Assembly: GCA_031551725.1 (NCBI GenBank)
Contig: JAVBNF010000069.1
Location: 1 to 43,407 of the forward strand
DNA length: 43,407 nt
Origin: JAVBNF01 sp031551725
GTDB lineage: Bacteria; Bacteroidota; Bacteroidia; Bacteroidales; P3
Reading direction: 5' to 3'
Below, in pieces: positions 31,802-39,288 of this stretch. The position numbers and the translations under genes are program-made. A model generated the notes under the pieces. It was given only the letters and a program-made list of their open reading frames with translations. It was not told the origin of the DNA and did not search any database. Numbering within the stretch: the first letter of the stretch is position 1; each line of letters opens with the position of its first letter.

Positions 31802-32656
31802 TTAATTCGTTTTCACTTTCTTTCCAAAATATCTGCGTAAAGCTGTTGCCAGTAAATTCATTAACAAAACAATTACAATCAATACCAATGCGGTTCCGTA
31901 TGCAATCGGACGCGACGCTTCGATGTCGGTCCCACTGGTTGCAATTACATACAAATGATAGGGCAATGCCATCACCTGATCAAACATACTGCTTGGCAAT
32001 TTCGGCAAGAAATAAGCTGCAACGGTAAATAAAATCGGTGCCGTTTCGCCCGACACACGGCCGATTGATAAAATCAAACCCGTAATAATATTCGGAAAAG
32101 CCATGGGTAAAACCACACGTTTGATGGTTTGTAATTTTGTTGCGCCAAGAGCCAGACTGCCATGGCGAAACGAGTCGGGAATCGCTTTCAAGGCTTCTTC
32201 CGTTGTTCGTATTATTAGTGGCAACACCAATAATCCTAAAGTTAAAGAGCCGGCAATAATTGAATCGCCGAAACCGAGTGTGTTTACAAACAAAGCCATA
32301 CCAAACAAACCAAAAACAATAGAGGGAATACTGCCTAAATTATTTGTCATCACCCGGATAAATCGAACAATCCAACCATTACCGGCATATTCATTCATAT
32401 AAATGGCCGACATTACTCCTATCGGAAATGCCACAATCATACTGCCGATAATCAAACATAAAGTACCTATAATCGCAGGGAAAATTCCTCCGGCAGTCAT
32501 GCCTTCGGCCGGTGCTGTTGTGAGGAATTCCCAACTGATCACCCCCATACCGTTGTAGATGATGAATCCTAAAATCCAAAACAGAATAGCCACAACAAGA
32601 AATCCCAAGATGCGGAAAGAAAAGAAAGCTATTTTTTGTGATGATTTGCGGTTCAT
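31802..32656 (-). CDS. pstA: Phosphate ABC transporter permease PstA
   Basis: A 284-residue inner-membrane permease with six predicted helices. The ABC-coupling (EAA-like) loop reads RHGSLALGATKLQTIKRVVLP. The start MNRKSSQKIAFFSF at 32656 is preferred over an in-frame ATG eight codons upstream that would lie inside the -7 element. It pairs with PstC to form the phosphate channel. It has its own Pho-box promoter (32678-32733), so it need not be transcribed only with pstC. The stop codon lies in the border of the adjacent repeat element. Confidence 0.95.
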   Translation of the reverse strand: MNRKSSQKIAFFSFRILGFLVVAILFWILGFIIYNGMGVISWEFLTTAPAEGMTAGGIFPAIIGTLCLIIGSMIVAFPIGVMSAIYMNEYAGNGWIVRFIRVMTNNLGSIPSIVFGLFGMALFVNTLGFGDSIIAGSLTLGLLVLPLIIRTTEEALKAIPDSFRHGSLALGATKLQTIKRVVLPMAFPNIITGLILSIGRVSGETAPILFTVAAYFLPKLPSSMFDQVMALPYHLYVIATSGTDIEASRPIAYGTALVLIVIVLLMNLLATALRRYFGKKVKTN

Positions 32657-32677
32657 GATTTTATTTTTTTCGTAATG

Positions 32678-32733
32678 CAAAATTACAACATGGATATTAC
32701 GACCGATTGAAGAAATGGTTACGTTTTGGTTAA
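32678..32733 (-). promoter_or_regulatory. Pho-box promoter of pstA
   Basis: The minus-strand -7 element is TAATTTTG (32685-32678). Starting nine bases beyond it, four hexamers with an exact 11-bp period are read on the plus strand: TATTAC (32695), ATTGAA (32706), GGTTAC (32717) and GGTTAA (32728). The arrangement is the same as at pstS and the porin gene. No consensus -33 element is present, as expected for a PhoB-activated promoter. Confidence 0.72.
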
Positions 32734-33932
32734 ATTTTATGTTTCCTTTTCGAAATCACTTCCGCCGAAACGCTTACCACCATTGTAATTACAAACAAGA
32801 CACAGCCCAATAAAAACAAGGCTTGATAATGTGCGCCACCCGCCGGAGCTTCGCCAAGTTCGGCGGCAATGGTGGCCGGAATTGTACGCACAGGTTCAAA
32901 TAATGAATGCGGCATCACGGCGGCATTTCCGGTTACCATCAATACTGCCATGGTCTCTCCTATTGCACGGCCGATGCCTAATACAACGGCAGCAGAAATA
33001 CCCGATGCGGCATACGGAACAATCACCTTATAAATCGTTTGCCATTGCGTTGCGCCTAAAGCCAAACTTGCTTCGCGCATGGCACGGGGCGTGTTGCGCA
33101 TGGCATCTTCGGCAACCGTAATAATCGTAGGCAATGCCATGATCGCCAATATCAAACTTCCCGCAAAAGCCGTTTCGCCAACAGGCAAGTGCAATGTTCG
33201 TTGAATCAATGGAACCAATACAACCAATCCGAAAAATCCATAAACAACAGACGGAATCCCGGCTAAAAGCTCAATGGTCGGCTTTAATATTTTACGGATT
33301 TTTTCACTTGCCAGTTCCGACATGTAAATTGCGACGCCCATTCCTAAGGGCAAAGCAATTAAAATAGCAAAAACACTCACCCACAAAGTTCCCAATATCA
33401 ATGGCAACACACCGAATTGAGCAGCCGGCGTGGCCGTAGGCAGCCATTCTTCACCTGCAAAAAAATCCTCTGGATGAATATTTTCAACAGGCAATATTTT
33501 TACATATTCATTGGTCTTCGGTAAATATTTTTCCGGCAGAAAAGCAATGATATTCGTGTTTTGCTCAATCACTTCACCTAATTTTTCCGGAAGCCTTTCG
33601 TAATTTTCACCCAATTCTTCATCTGAATAAAGAGAAAATATTTCATCGAAACGAAAAAGCATAATTTCTTGGTCGACACCACCTAATTCTTGCCAATTCG
33701 TTATTTCCGAATCAAAAATCTGCTTGATTTGATGCGGATTCAAACGTTCGATGCTATTGTCCGCATTCACGCAAAGTGCATAGCCTTTTTCAACATTCGG
33801 ACTGCGAAACAACCCGATTCCTTCCTTGAACAGAAAGACAATGATGAGAAAAATCGCAATGCTGGTGATGCTTCCACTTAAAGTGAAAAGACTCTCGATA
33901 ATCTTTTCTAATATCTTCCGTATTCGTTTCAT
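32730..33932 (-). CDS. pstC: Phosphate ABC transporter permease PstC with extra periplasmic domain
   Basis: A 400-residue permease. After the first helix (~18-40) there is a ~125-residue periplasmic insertion, then five helices with the coupling loop REASLALGATQWQTIYKVIVP. Part of the insertion (LNPHQIKQIFDSEITNWQEL) closely resembles a PstS segment (LTREQLEGIFTGKIKNWKEV), so the permease appears to carry a piece of phosphate-binding-protein fold. The ATG at 33932 is used; the longer frame from 34058 runs through the repeat at 33941-34004 and into pstS. It is co-transcribed with pstS. Confidence 0.92.
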   Translation of the reverse strand: MKRIRKILEKIIESLFTLSGSITSIAIFLIIVFLFKEGIGLFRSPNVEKGYALCVNADNSIERLNPHQIKQIFDSEITNWQELGGVDQEIMLFRFDEIFSLYSDEELGENYERLPEKLGEVIEQNTNIIAFLPEKYLPKTNEYVKILPVENIHPEDFFAGEEWLPTATPAAQFGVLPLILGTLWVSVFAILIALPLGMGVAIYMSELASEKIRKILKPTIELLAGIPSVVYGFFGLVVLVPLIQRTLHLPVGETAFAGSLILAIMALPTIITVAEDAMRNTPRAMREASLALGATQWQTIYKVIVPYAASGISAAVVLGIGRAIGETMAVLMVTGNAAVMPHSLFEPVRTIPATIAAELGEAPAGGAHYQALFLLGCVLFVITMVVSVSAEVISKRKHKI

Positions 33933-33940
33933 ACTTTTTT

Positions 33941-34004
33941 TTAATGGAGAATTGAGAATGGAGAGTGGAGAATAATTCTCAGTTCTCCACTCTCCACTAT
34001 TTAA
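33941..34004. repeat. GAGAATGG-type hairpin repeat between pstS and pstC (copy C)
   Basis: A perfect 14-bp inverted repeat TGGAGAGTGGAGAA (33959-33972) / TTCTCCACTCTCCA (33983-33996) with a 10-nt spacer, extended by TTGAGAAT units. The element starts TTAAT and ends TTTAA. It holds the pstS stop codon. It has no ORF of its own and would fold in the pstSC mRNA. Confidence 0.85.
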
Positions 34005-34812
34005 CGGTAATAAATCCCACTTGTGCCACAATCTTTTGTCCTTCTGCAGAAAGCACATAGTCGATAAATGGTTTCACTTTCTTTTCGGATTTGGCATCAT
34101 AGTAATAGTATAGCGGCCGCACAATGGGATAACTTTTGTTTTTCGCATTGGCAATCGTCGGCTCTACAAAAGTTTTACCTTTATCATACGAAACATGAAC
34201 CGCTTTAACGTTTTTGTTCAGATAAGCCAATCCTACGTAGCCGATGGCGCCTTTCGTTTGACTGATAGACTGGATAATGGCTCCGGTAGCGGGCATACTC
34301 ATGATACCGCTCATGTAGTTTTTATTTTTCAGAACACTTTCTTTAAAAAACTCATAGGTGCCCGAAGATGTCTCGCGAGAATAGGGAACAATTTTCAAAT
34401 CATCGCCGCCAACTTCTTTCCAGTTTTTAATTTTTCCGGTAAAAATCCCTTCCAATTGTTCGCGTGTCAAACCTTTCACTTTATTGGAAGGATGCACAAC
34501 GACAGCCAATGCATCATAAGCGGCAATCACTTCTTTTACAGATTTTCCGGCTTCCTGCATTTTTTGTTTTTCATCGAATTTTATTTTACGCGATGCTTGT
34601 GCAAGATCGGTTGTTCCTTCGAGCAGTGCAGAAATTCCCACGCCGCTACCACCGCCGGTAACTGTAACGGTTTGTCCGGAAACGCGTTTCATAAATTCTT
34701 CGGCTTCTTTTTGCGAAAGCGGAAGCATGGTGTCTGAACCCTTGATTTTTTGTGCTTGTGCATTGAATAGAACGACAAGAGTTATAACTGCTGTTAAAAA
34801 TGTCTTTTTCAT
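33997..34812 (-). CDS. pstS: Phosphate-binding protein PstS
   Basis: A 271-residue periplasmic binding protein. The signal peptide ends NAQAQ near residue 20. The phosphate-contact motifs are KGSDTM, TGGGSGVG and YSRETSSGTYEFF, all intact; GAIGYVGLAYL and a C-terminal hinge complete the fold. It delivers phosphate to PstCA. It is the first gene of the pst run on the minus strand and has a four-unit Pho box. Induction under phosphate starvation is expected. Confidence 0.95.
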   Translation of the reverse strand: MKKTFLTAVITLVVLFNAQAQKIKGSDTMLPLSQKEAEEFMKRVSGQTVTVTGGGSGVGISALLEGTTDLAQASRKIKFDEKQKMQEAGKSVKEVIAAYDALAVVVHPSNKVKGLTREQLEGIFTGKIKNWKEVGGDDLKIVPYSRETSSGTYEFFKESVLKNKNYMSGIMSMPATGAIIQSISQTKGAIGYVGLAYLNKNVKAVHVSYDKGKTFVEPTIANAKNKSYPIVRPLYYYYDAKSEKKVKPFIDYVLSAEGQKIVAQVGFITVK

Positions 34813-34843
34813 TTTGAATATTTTTTTTTATTTTTTCACGGTA

Positions 34844-34899
34844 CAAAATTAATTTATCAATGTTACGATTATGATAATAAATTGTTACATTTTTGTTAA
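34844..34899 (-). promoter_or_regulatory. Pho-box promoter of pstS
   Basis: The -7 element on the minus strand is TAATTTTG (34851-34844). Nine bases beyond it begin four hexamers at an exact 11-bp period: TGTTAC (34861), TGATAA (34872), TGTTAC (34883) and TGTTAA (34894), read on the plus strand. The geometry is identical to the pstA and porin promoters. This is the clearest of the three. Confidence 0.82.
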
Positions 34900-34931
34900 A
34901 TTTTCAAATCAAAATCATGCTTTTATAATTT

Positions 34932-34994
34932 TGCGGTGAAAAAAGTGTTTATTCACCGCATAAAATGCGGAAAATATTTCGTATATTTGCCGCA
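34932..34994 (+). promoter_or_regulatory. Tandem operators and promoter of the Fic gene
   Basis: Two palindromes with the same geometry lie in tandem: TGCGG-N19-CCGCA at 34932-34960 and again at 34966-34994. The first also has 9-bp arms TGCGGTGAA/TTCACCGCA. A -7 element TATATTTG (34982-34989) lies inside the second, and a further TAATTTTG (34926-34933) overlaps the first. Since the Fic protein ends in a winged-helix domain, self-repression is the simplest reading. Confidence 0.7.
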
Positions 34995-35007
34995 TAATTT
35001 AATTCGT

Positions 35008-36117
35008 ATGGCAAAATACATTTATCAGCGAAAAGATTGGCCAAATTTCACATGGAATGACCAACAAATAAGCGCACTCCTTGGTGAGACAAGAAATCTG
35101 CAGGGGCGATTCTTAGGAAAAATGAGCGCATTAGGCTTTTTCTTACAAGAAGAAGCCATGCTTTCAACATTAACTTTAGATGTACTCAAATCATCTGAAA
35201 TTGAAGGCGAGAAACTTAATCGGGCACAAGTACGTTCGTCTATTGCCCGACGGTTAGGAATAAATATTCCAGGATTGATTTATTCTAATCGGCATATCGA
35301 AGGCGTAGTAGAAATGATGCTCGACGCCACTCAACACTATCAACAAGAACTCACAAACGACCGTTTGTTTGGTTGGCATGCTGCTTTATTTCCTTCTGGA
35401 TTTAGTGGTTCTTATAGAATCGAGGTTGCTAAATACCGTAGTGGAGAGATGCAAGTGGTTTCAGGCGCTATGGGAAAAGAAATTGTACATTACGAGGCTC
35501 TTGAGGCAAAACGCATGGATACAGAAATGCAATTATTCTTAAAATGGTTAAATAATGTTGATCCTAAAATAGATCCTGTCATAAAAACTGCTATTGCTCA
35601 CTTATGGTTTGTAACTATACACCCGTTTGACGATGGTAACGGACGGATTGCACGAGCTATTTCGGATATGCTTCTTGCACGTTGTGATGGTAGCTCTCAA
35701 CGTTTCTACAGCATGTCCAACCAAATTCTGAATGAAAGGAAAAAGTATTACGATGCATTAAAAAAATCTCAACATGGGACAATGGATATTACCGACTGGT
35801 TGGAATGGTTCCTAAACTGTCTAAAGAGATCAATTATCAACAGCGAAGAAATTTTGCAGAGCGTGCTTCAAAAGGCTGAATTTTGGAAAATACACAATGA
35901 GGTTTTACTAAATGAACGCCAACGTTTAATAATCAAGAAACTTCTGGACGGATTCAGAGGAAAATTGCAAACCTCAAAGTGGGCAAAAATCTGCAAATGT
36001 TCGCCTGATACTGCTTTGCGCGACATCAAGGATTTAATTGAAAAAGGTATTTTGCGACAAGAAGCCGGAGGCGGAAGAAGCACGAACTATGAGTTGAGAA
36101 TGGAGAATGGAGAATGA
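35008..36117 (+). CDS. Fic family protein (DUF4172-Fic-winged helix)
   Basis: A 369-residue protein, probably an AMP-transferase. The N-terminal DUF4172 domain holds SSEIEG (62-67), matching the inhibitory (S/T)xxxE(G/N) motif that blocks the ATP site. The Fic motif HPFDDGNGRIAR starts at His205 and is complete. The C-terminal ~70 residues look like a winged helix (KLQTSKWAKICKCSPDTALR). The ATG at 35008 is preferred over a GTG frame from 34936, which would cross the operators. The last residues (ELRMENGE) are encoded by a GAGAATGG-type repeat. The gene lies opposite to and between pstS and the porin gene. Confidence 0.9.
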   Translation: MAKYIYQRKDWPNFTWNDQQISALLGETRNLQGRFLGKMSALGFFLQEEAMLSTLTLDVLKSSEIEGEKLNRAQVRSSIARRLGINIPGLIYSNRHIEGVVEMMLDATQHYQQELTNDRLFGWHAALFPSGFSGSYRIEVAKYRSGEMQVVSGAMGKEIVHYEALEAKRMDTEMQLFLKWLNNVDPKIDPVIKTAIAHLWFVTIHPFDDGNGRIARAISDMLLARCDGSSQRFYSMSNQILNERKKYYDALKKSQHGTMDITDWLEWFLNCLKRSIINSEEILQSVLQKAEFWKIHNEVLLNERQRLIIKKLLDGFRGKLQTSKWAKICKCSPDTALRDIKDLIEKGILRQEAGGGRSTNYELRMENGE

Positions 36118-36135
36118 GAATTGTTTAAATTCTCC
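36091..36135. repeat. GAGAATGG-type repeat at the 3' end of the Fic gene (copy D)
   Basis: Tandem TTGAGAATGGAGAATGGAGA units followed by GAGAATTGTTTAAATTCTC form a short hairpin between the convergent Fic and porin genes. The repeat encodes the last eight residues and stop of Fic. Confidence 0.75.
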
Positions 36136-36136
36136 T

Positions 36137-37417
36137 TTAGAACTTGTATTGAACTCTAAGCGTAAAGGCATCATCCTTCAAATCTCCTGCAAATTTCGGA
36201 AGATTTTGCGTAGTTTCATTTCTATTCATTTCATAATATCCTTGAACACGCAAATTGTTGTTCACCTTCCACAGCAAACCGAAACCGAATGTATTCTGCG
36301 ATAAATCCACATGATTTGTACCATTTAAACCTATTTCATCACCGGAAACTTTCGTATTCGGATCATACCAATCGTACTTCAACACCGCAGAGAATGGCAG
36401 TTTCCCTAAATCCTGTACAAAAATTACATAACCACCATTGAAATTACGAATATACGTATTCGTTAAAATCAAAATGGACGTATTTGGACTTTTGCTGCTC
36501 AATGGCCCTCCGGGTTGTGTTCCAAACAAATATTCACCGCGAAGTTGCGTCATTCCAAGAGAAGTCATGAAACTCAATTGCGCATCCACACCGAAATATT
36601 CGCGTTTTGCAAATTTACCTTTATTATCCGCATTGCTATCTACAACAAATGCGTTGCCATCCATTGTATATACATATTTATTCCCCTGAAAAACACCACC
36701 ATTGTAGTAAGAAATACCGCCGCCGATTTTGACATTATCCGTTATGTCTTTTTGTGCGGATAAATGCCCGATAAAATCCTTGCGACTGTCTGTTTCCTGT
36801 TTGATGCCGTTTCCGGCAAACAATCCGGCTTCGAGTTTTAAGAAATTCCACGGAGACGTTTTCGCAGCTTGCAATGTTAATGCAGCCCCTAAATCGCGTT
36901 CTTCCGGAAAAAGCATTTGGAAAATCGCTGAACGTTCGGGCGACTCGCGACGTGAAGATGAATAACTGATTTCATAACCGAAAGGACGATCAAAAACCCC
37001 CATTTTTAAAGCACTTGTCCCAAACCACGGATCTTTAATTTGCAAATACGCATCTTTAATTCCCACTCCTTTTTCCGTCACATCCAATTGAAAAACACCG
37101 GAAACAATTTTTTCTTCATACACAAATTTAATCCGTCCGCGACGAATTCCGATACGGCTGAAAGATTCGCCCATATTTTCATTGATATTTCCCACTTTCA
37201 ACAAAGCCGCTTGCTCGCCCCATTGATATTGCGCTTGAATATATCCCGAAACTTTGAATTTTTGCAGTTTCTTCACCGTTTCATCCAACGCATCCACTTT
37301 CTGATTGAGTTGCTCAGTTGCTGTCACTTCAACATCTTGAGCAAAAAAATTCGTAAACGAACACAAACCCAACAAAAGAATAGTGCATTTCAAAATAACT
37401 TGTTTAATTGTTTTCAT
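36137..37417 (-). CDS. Phosphate-selective porin (OprP/OprO family)
   Basis: A 426-residue outer-membrane porin. The signal peptide ends FFAQ near residue 27. A short coiled coil (LNQKVDALDETVKKLQKF, ~38-55) precedes the beta barrel. Family features are RIGIRRGRIKFVYEE, DAYLQIKDPWFG, GVFDRPFGYE, the RRESPERS segment and a terminal LRVQYKF strand ending in Phe for barrel insertion. OprP-type porins bring phosphate across the outer membrane. A Pho box precedes the gene, so it is likely co-regulated with pstS. Confidence 0.93.
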   Translation of the reverse strand: MKTIKQVILKCTILLLGLCSFTNFFAQDVEVTATEQLNQKVDALDETVKKLQKFKVSGYIQAQYQWGEQAALLKVGNINENMGESFSRIGIRRGRIKFVYEEKIVSGVFQLDVTEKGVGIKDAYLQIKDPWFGTSALKMGVFDRPFGYEISYSSSRRESPERSAIFQMLFPEERDLGAALTLQAAKTSPWNFLKLEAGLFAGNGIKQETDSRKDFIGHLSAQKDITDNVKIGGGISYYNGGVFQGNKYVYTMDGNAFVVDSNADNKGKFAKREYFGVDAQLSFMTSLGMTQLRGEYLFGTQPGGPLSSKSPNTSILILTNTYIRNFNGGYVIFVQDLGKLPFSAVLKYDWYDPNTKVSGDEIGLNGTNHVDLSQNTFGFGLLWKVNNNLRVQGYYEMNRNETTQNLPKFAGDLKDDAFTLRVQYKF

Positions 37418-37442
37418 ATTTGTAAATTTGTTTTTGATGCTG

Positions 37443-37498
37443 CAAAATTAGAATTTACATATTACAAACATGTTACAAAAGAATTAAGATTATGTACA
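37443..37498 (-). promoter_or_regulatory. Pho-box promoter of the phosphate porin
   Basis: The minus strand has TAATTTTG (37450-37443). Starting nine bases beyond it are hexamers with an 11-bp period, TATTAC (37460), TGTTAC (37471), AATTAA (37482) and TGTACA (37493), read on the plus strand. Same spacing as the pstS and pstA promoters. Confidence 0.75.
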
Positions 37499-37596
37499 TC
37501 TTTTGAACATTTTTGCTAATTATTTGTTTCTATTTAAATCTGCTACATATAAATATGCCGCTGCTGCTAAACATACTCACTGATTTTAACTTGCAA

Positions 37597-39282
37597 ATGT
37601 TTCATTTCTTGCGTCCGCAAGCGTTGTGGCTGTTTGCGATTATTGGAATTGTACTTATTATTTTAATTTTAGGCAATCGCGAACAGGGCAAATGGCGCAA
37701 CAGCATCGCCCCACACCTGCGCCCCTACATGTTCAGCAAACATAATAGACGAGCGATGATGCTTCCGTTGTTATTTCTAACAATCGGATTATCGTTGATG
37801 ATTTTAGCTTTATCCGGACCTACATGGAAAAAACGCGATATTCCGGGACAAAAAATTCCAGCAGTGGTGCTGATTGCATTGGATTTATCCAAATCGATGA
37901 CAGCAACCGACATCCAACCTTCGCGCATTGAACGGGCAAAAATGAAAATTTCCGATTTCCTGGATGCTAATCCACGCGCCCGCGCCGGACTGCTTGCCTT
38001 TGCAGGAACGCCGCACGTTGTATTACCATTCACTGCCGATTATAAACTAATCAAACATCACGCACAAAGCCTTCACAATTGGGAAATGCCCGTGCAAGGC
38101 ACCAATATCGCATTAACATTGGGACTTATAGATACGTTGATAAAATCGGTGGAAGCGCCGAGTACAATATTATTAATGACCGATGTTATTAGTGATAATG
38201 ACGCGGTTTTGTTGTCCGATTATGTAAATAATTCTATTCACAATCTTGAAATCCTTTTGTTTTCAACGCCCAACGACGCTATTGTTCCGGGCACAAACGA
38301 ACTGTCACAACAATCCGCCTCCGCTTTAAATAATTTAAAACAAAATAACAAAATTCATATCACCCCGATTACGCTTGACAAATCGGACGTTGAATCGGTT
38401 GCCAAACACATCAGCGATCATTTGATTTTCACAAAAGACAACAAACAAAAAGCCGAAGATTGGGACGACATGGGAGGACTGTTGCTCATTCCCGGATTAT
38501 TCATCATTTTGTTGTGGTTTCGCAAAGGCTGGATGGTGCAGTGGTGTTGGATTCCTTTGCTGACGCTTGGTTTCAATGCGTGCAACACAGAAAGCAAGTA
38601 CGCCGACTGGTGGTATTCCGACAATTATCGTGCTGAAAAATTGTACAAACCGGGAAATTATGAAGAAGCCGCAGAGTTGTTTACGGATAATCCGCACAAA
38701 GCGACCGCTTATTTCAAAAACGGCGACTATCAAAGCGTTATCGAACTCCTCGCCGATGATACAACCGCTTCCGGACAATACAATTATGGCTTGGCACTGG
38801 CTAAATTGGGCTACTACGATGAAGCCATTGAAGCCTTTCAAAATGCGGGTTTGCAAGATGCATCCTTAAAAAAATTAGCCAAACAAAACATCGATGCTTC
38901 AATGTTAATGAAAGATCAAGCCGAAAGTGCTTTGCGCTTTCAGCCCAATGAAAGCACGCTCGATAGCATTCTAAAAAAAACGGCAAAAGGAAAGTTAAAA
39001 GAACGTAAAGCCGATGATGACGAATTATCATCAGACACCAAAGTGAAAAAACTGCCAACCAAAGGCGATCGCGCTACCGATGAGGTTGCGAGCAAAATTC
39101 ATCGTGGAAAAGAAATGAAATTTCCGCCCAAAGATTTTAAACAAGATCCGAAAACACCCATTGAAACCCAAGTTCTCATGCAGAAAACCAACGCCGACCC
39201 GGGCGAATTTTTGCACCGCAGATTCGAAATTCAAAAACAAAAATATTATCCAAACGCAACAGCAAATAGATCGGATTTGTAA
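37597..39282 (+). CDS. BatB-BatC fusion: VWA domain plus TPR repeats
   Basis: A 561-residue inner-membrane protein. Residues 1-~70 have two membrane helices and begin MFHFLRPQALWLF, a typical Bat start. The VWA domain (~80-280) has the MIDAS motif DLSKS and LLMTDVISDND. Two helices at ~305-345 follow. Then ~100 residues of TPR-like repeats (YRAEKLYKPGNYEEAAELF, ALAKLGYYDEAIEAFQNAG) and a charged low-complexity tail complete it. Separate batB and batC genes are fused, as in many proteobacterial loci. An in-frame ATG at 37555 would add 14 residues. It lies 14.7 kb from batA, its usual neighbour. BatD follows after 6 bp. Confidence 0.88.
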   Translation: MFHFLRPQALWLFAIIGIVLIILILGNREQGKWRNSIAPHLRPYMFSKHNRRAMMLPLLFLTIGLSLMILALSGPTWKKRDIPGQKIPAVVLIALDLSKSMTATDIQPSRIERAKMKISDFLDANPRARAGLLAFAGTPHVVLPFTADYKLIKHHAQSLHNWEMPVQGTNIALTLGLIDTLIKSVEAPSTILLMTDVISDNDAVLLSDYVNNSIHNLEILLFSTPNDAIVPGTNELSQQSASALNNLKQNNKIHITPITLDKSDVESVAKHISDHLIFTKDNKQKAEDWDDMGGLLLIPGLFIILLWFRKGWMVQWCWIPLLTLGFNACNTESKYADWWYSDNYRAEKLYKPGNYEEAAELFTDNPHKATAYFKNGDYQSVIELLADDTTASGQYNYGLALAKLGYYDEAIEAFQNAGLQDASLKKLAKQNIDASMLMKDQAESALRFQPNESTLDSILKKTAKGKLKERKADDDELSSDTKVKKLPTKGDRATDEVASKIHRGKEMKFPPKDFKQDPKTPIETQVLMQKTNADPGEFLHRRFEIQKQKYYPNATANRSDL

Positions 39283-39288
39283 AAAATT

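Larger units (their letters stand above)
31304..31805 (+). mobile_element. Four-helix-bundle element 2, inserted between pstA and pstB
   Basis: The four-helix-bundle gene is enclosed by inverted GAGAATGG-type repeats. The left end has TTGAGAATGGAGAA at 31322-31335 and the right end its exact complement TTCTCCATTCTCAA at 31767-31780, with more units outside. Both outer ends read TTAAT/ATTAA. The same repeat without a gene occurs at 30477-30557, 33941-34004, 36091-36135 and about 43240-43271. Insertion splits pstA from pstB and supplies the pstA stop region. Mobility is inferred. Confidence 0.5.

Noticed and set aside
34844..34933. The pstS Pho box also driving Fic on the other strand
   Set aside because: The TAATTTTG at 34926-34933 lies 26 bp from the repeats instead of 9 and in the opposite orientation, so it does not share the geometry of the other three.
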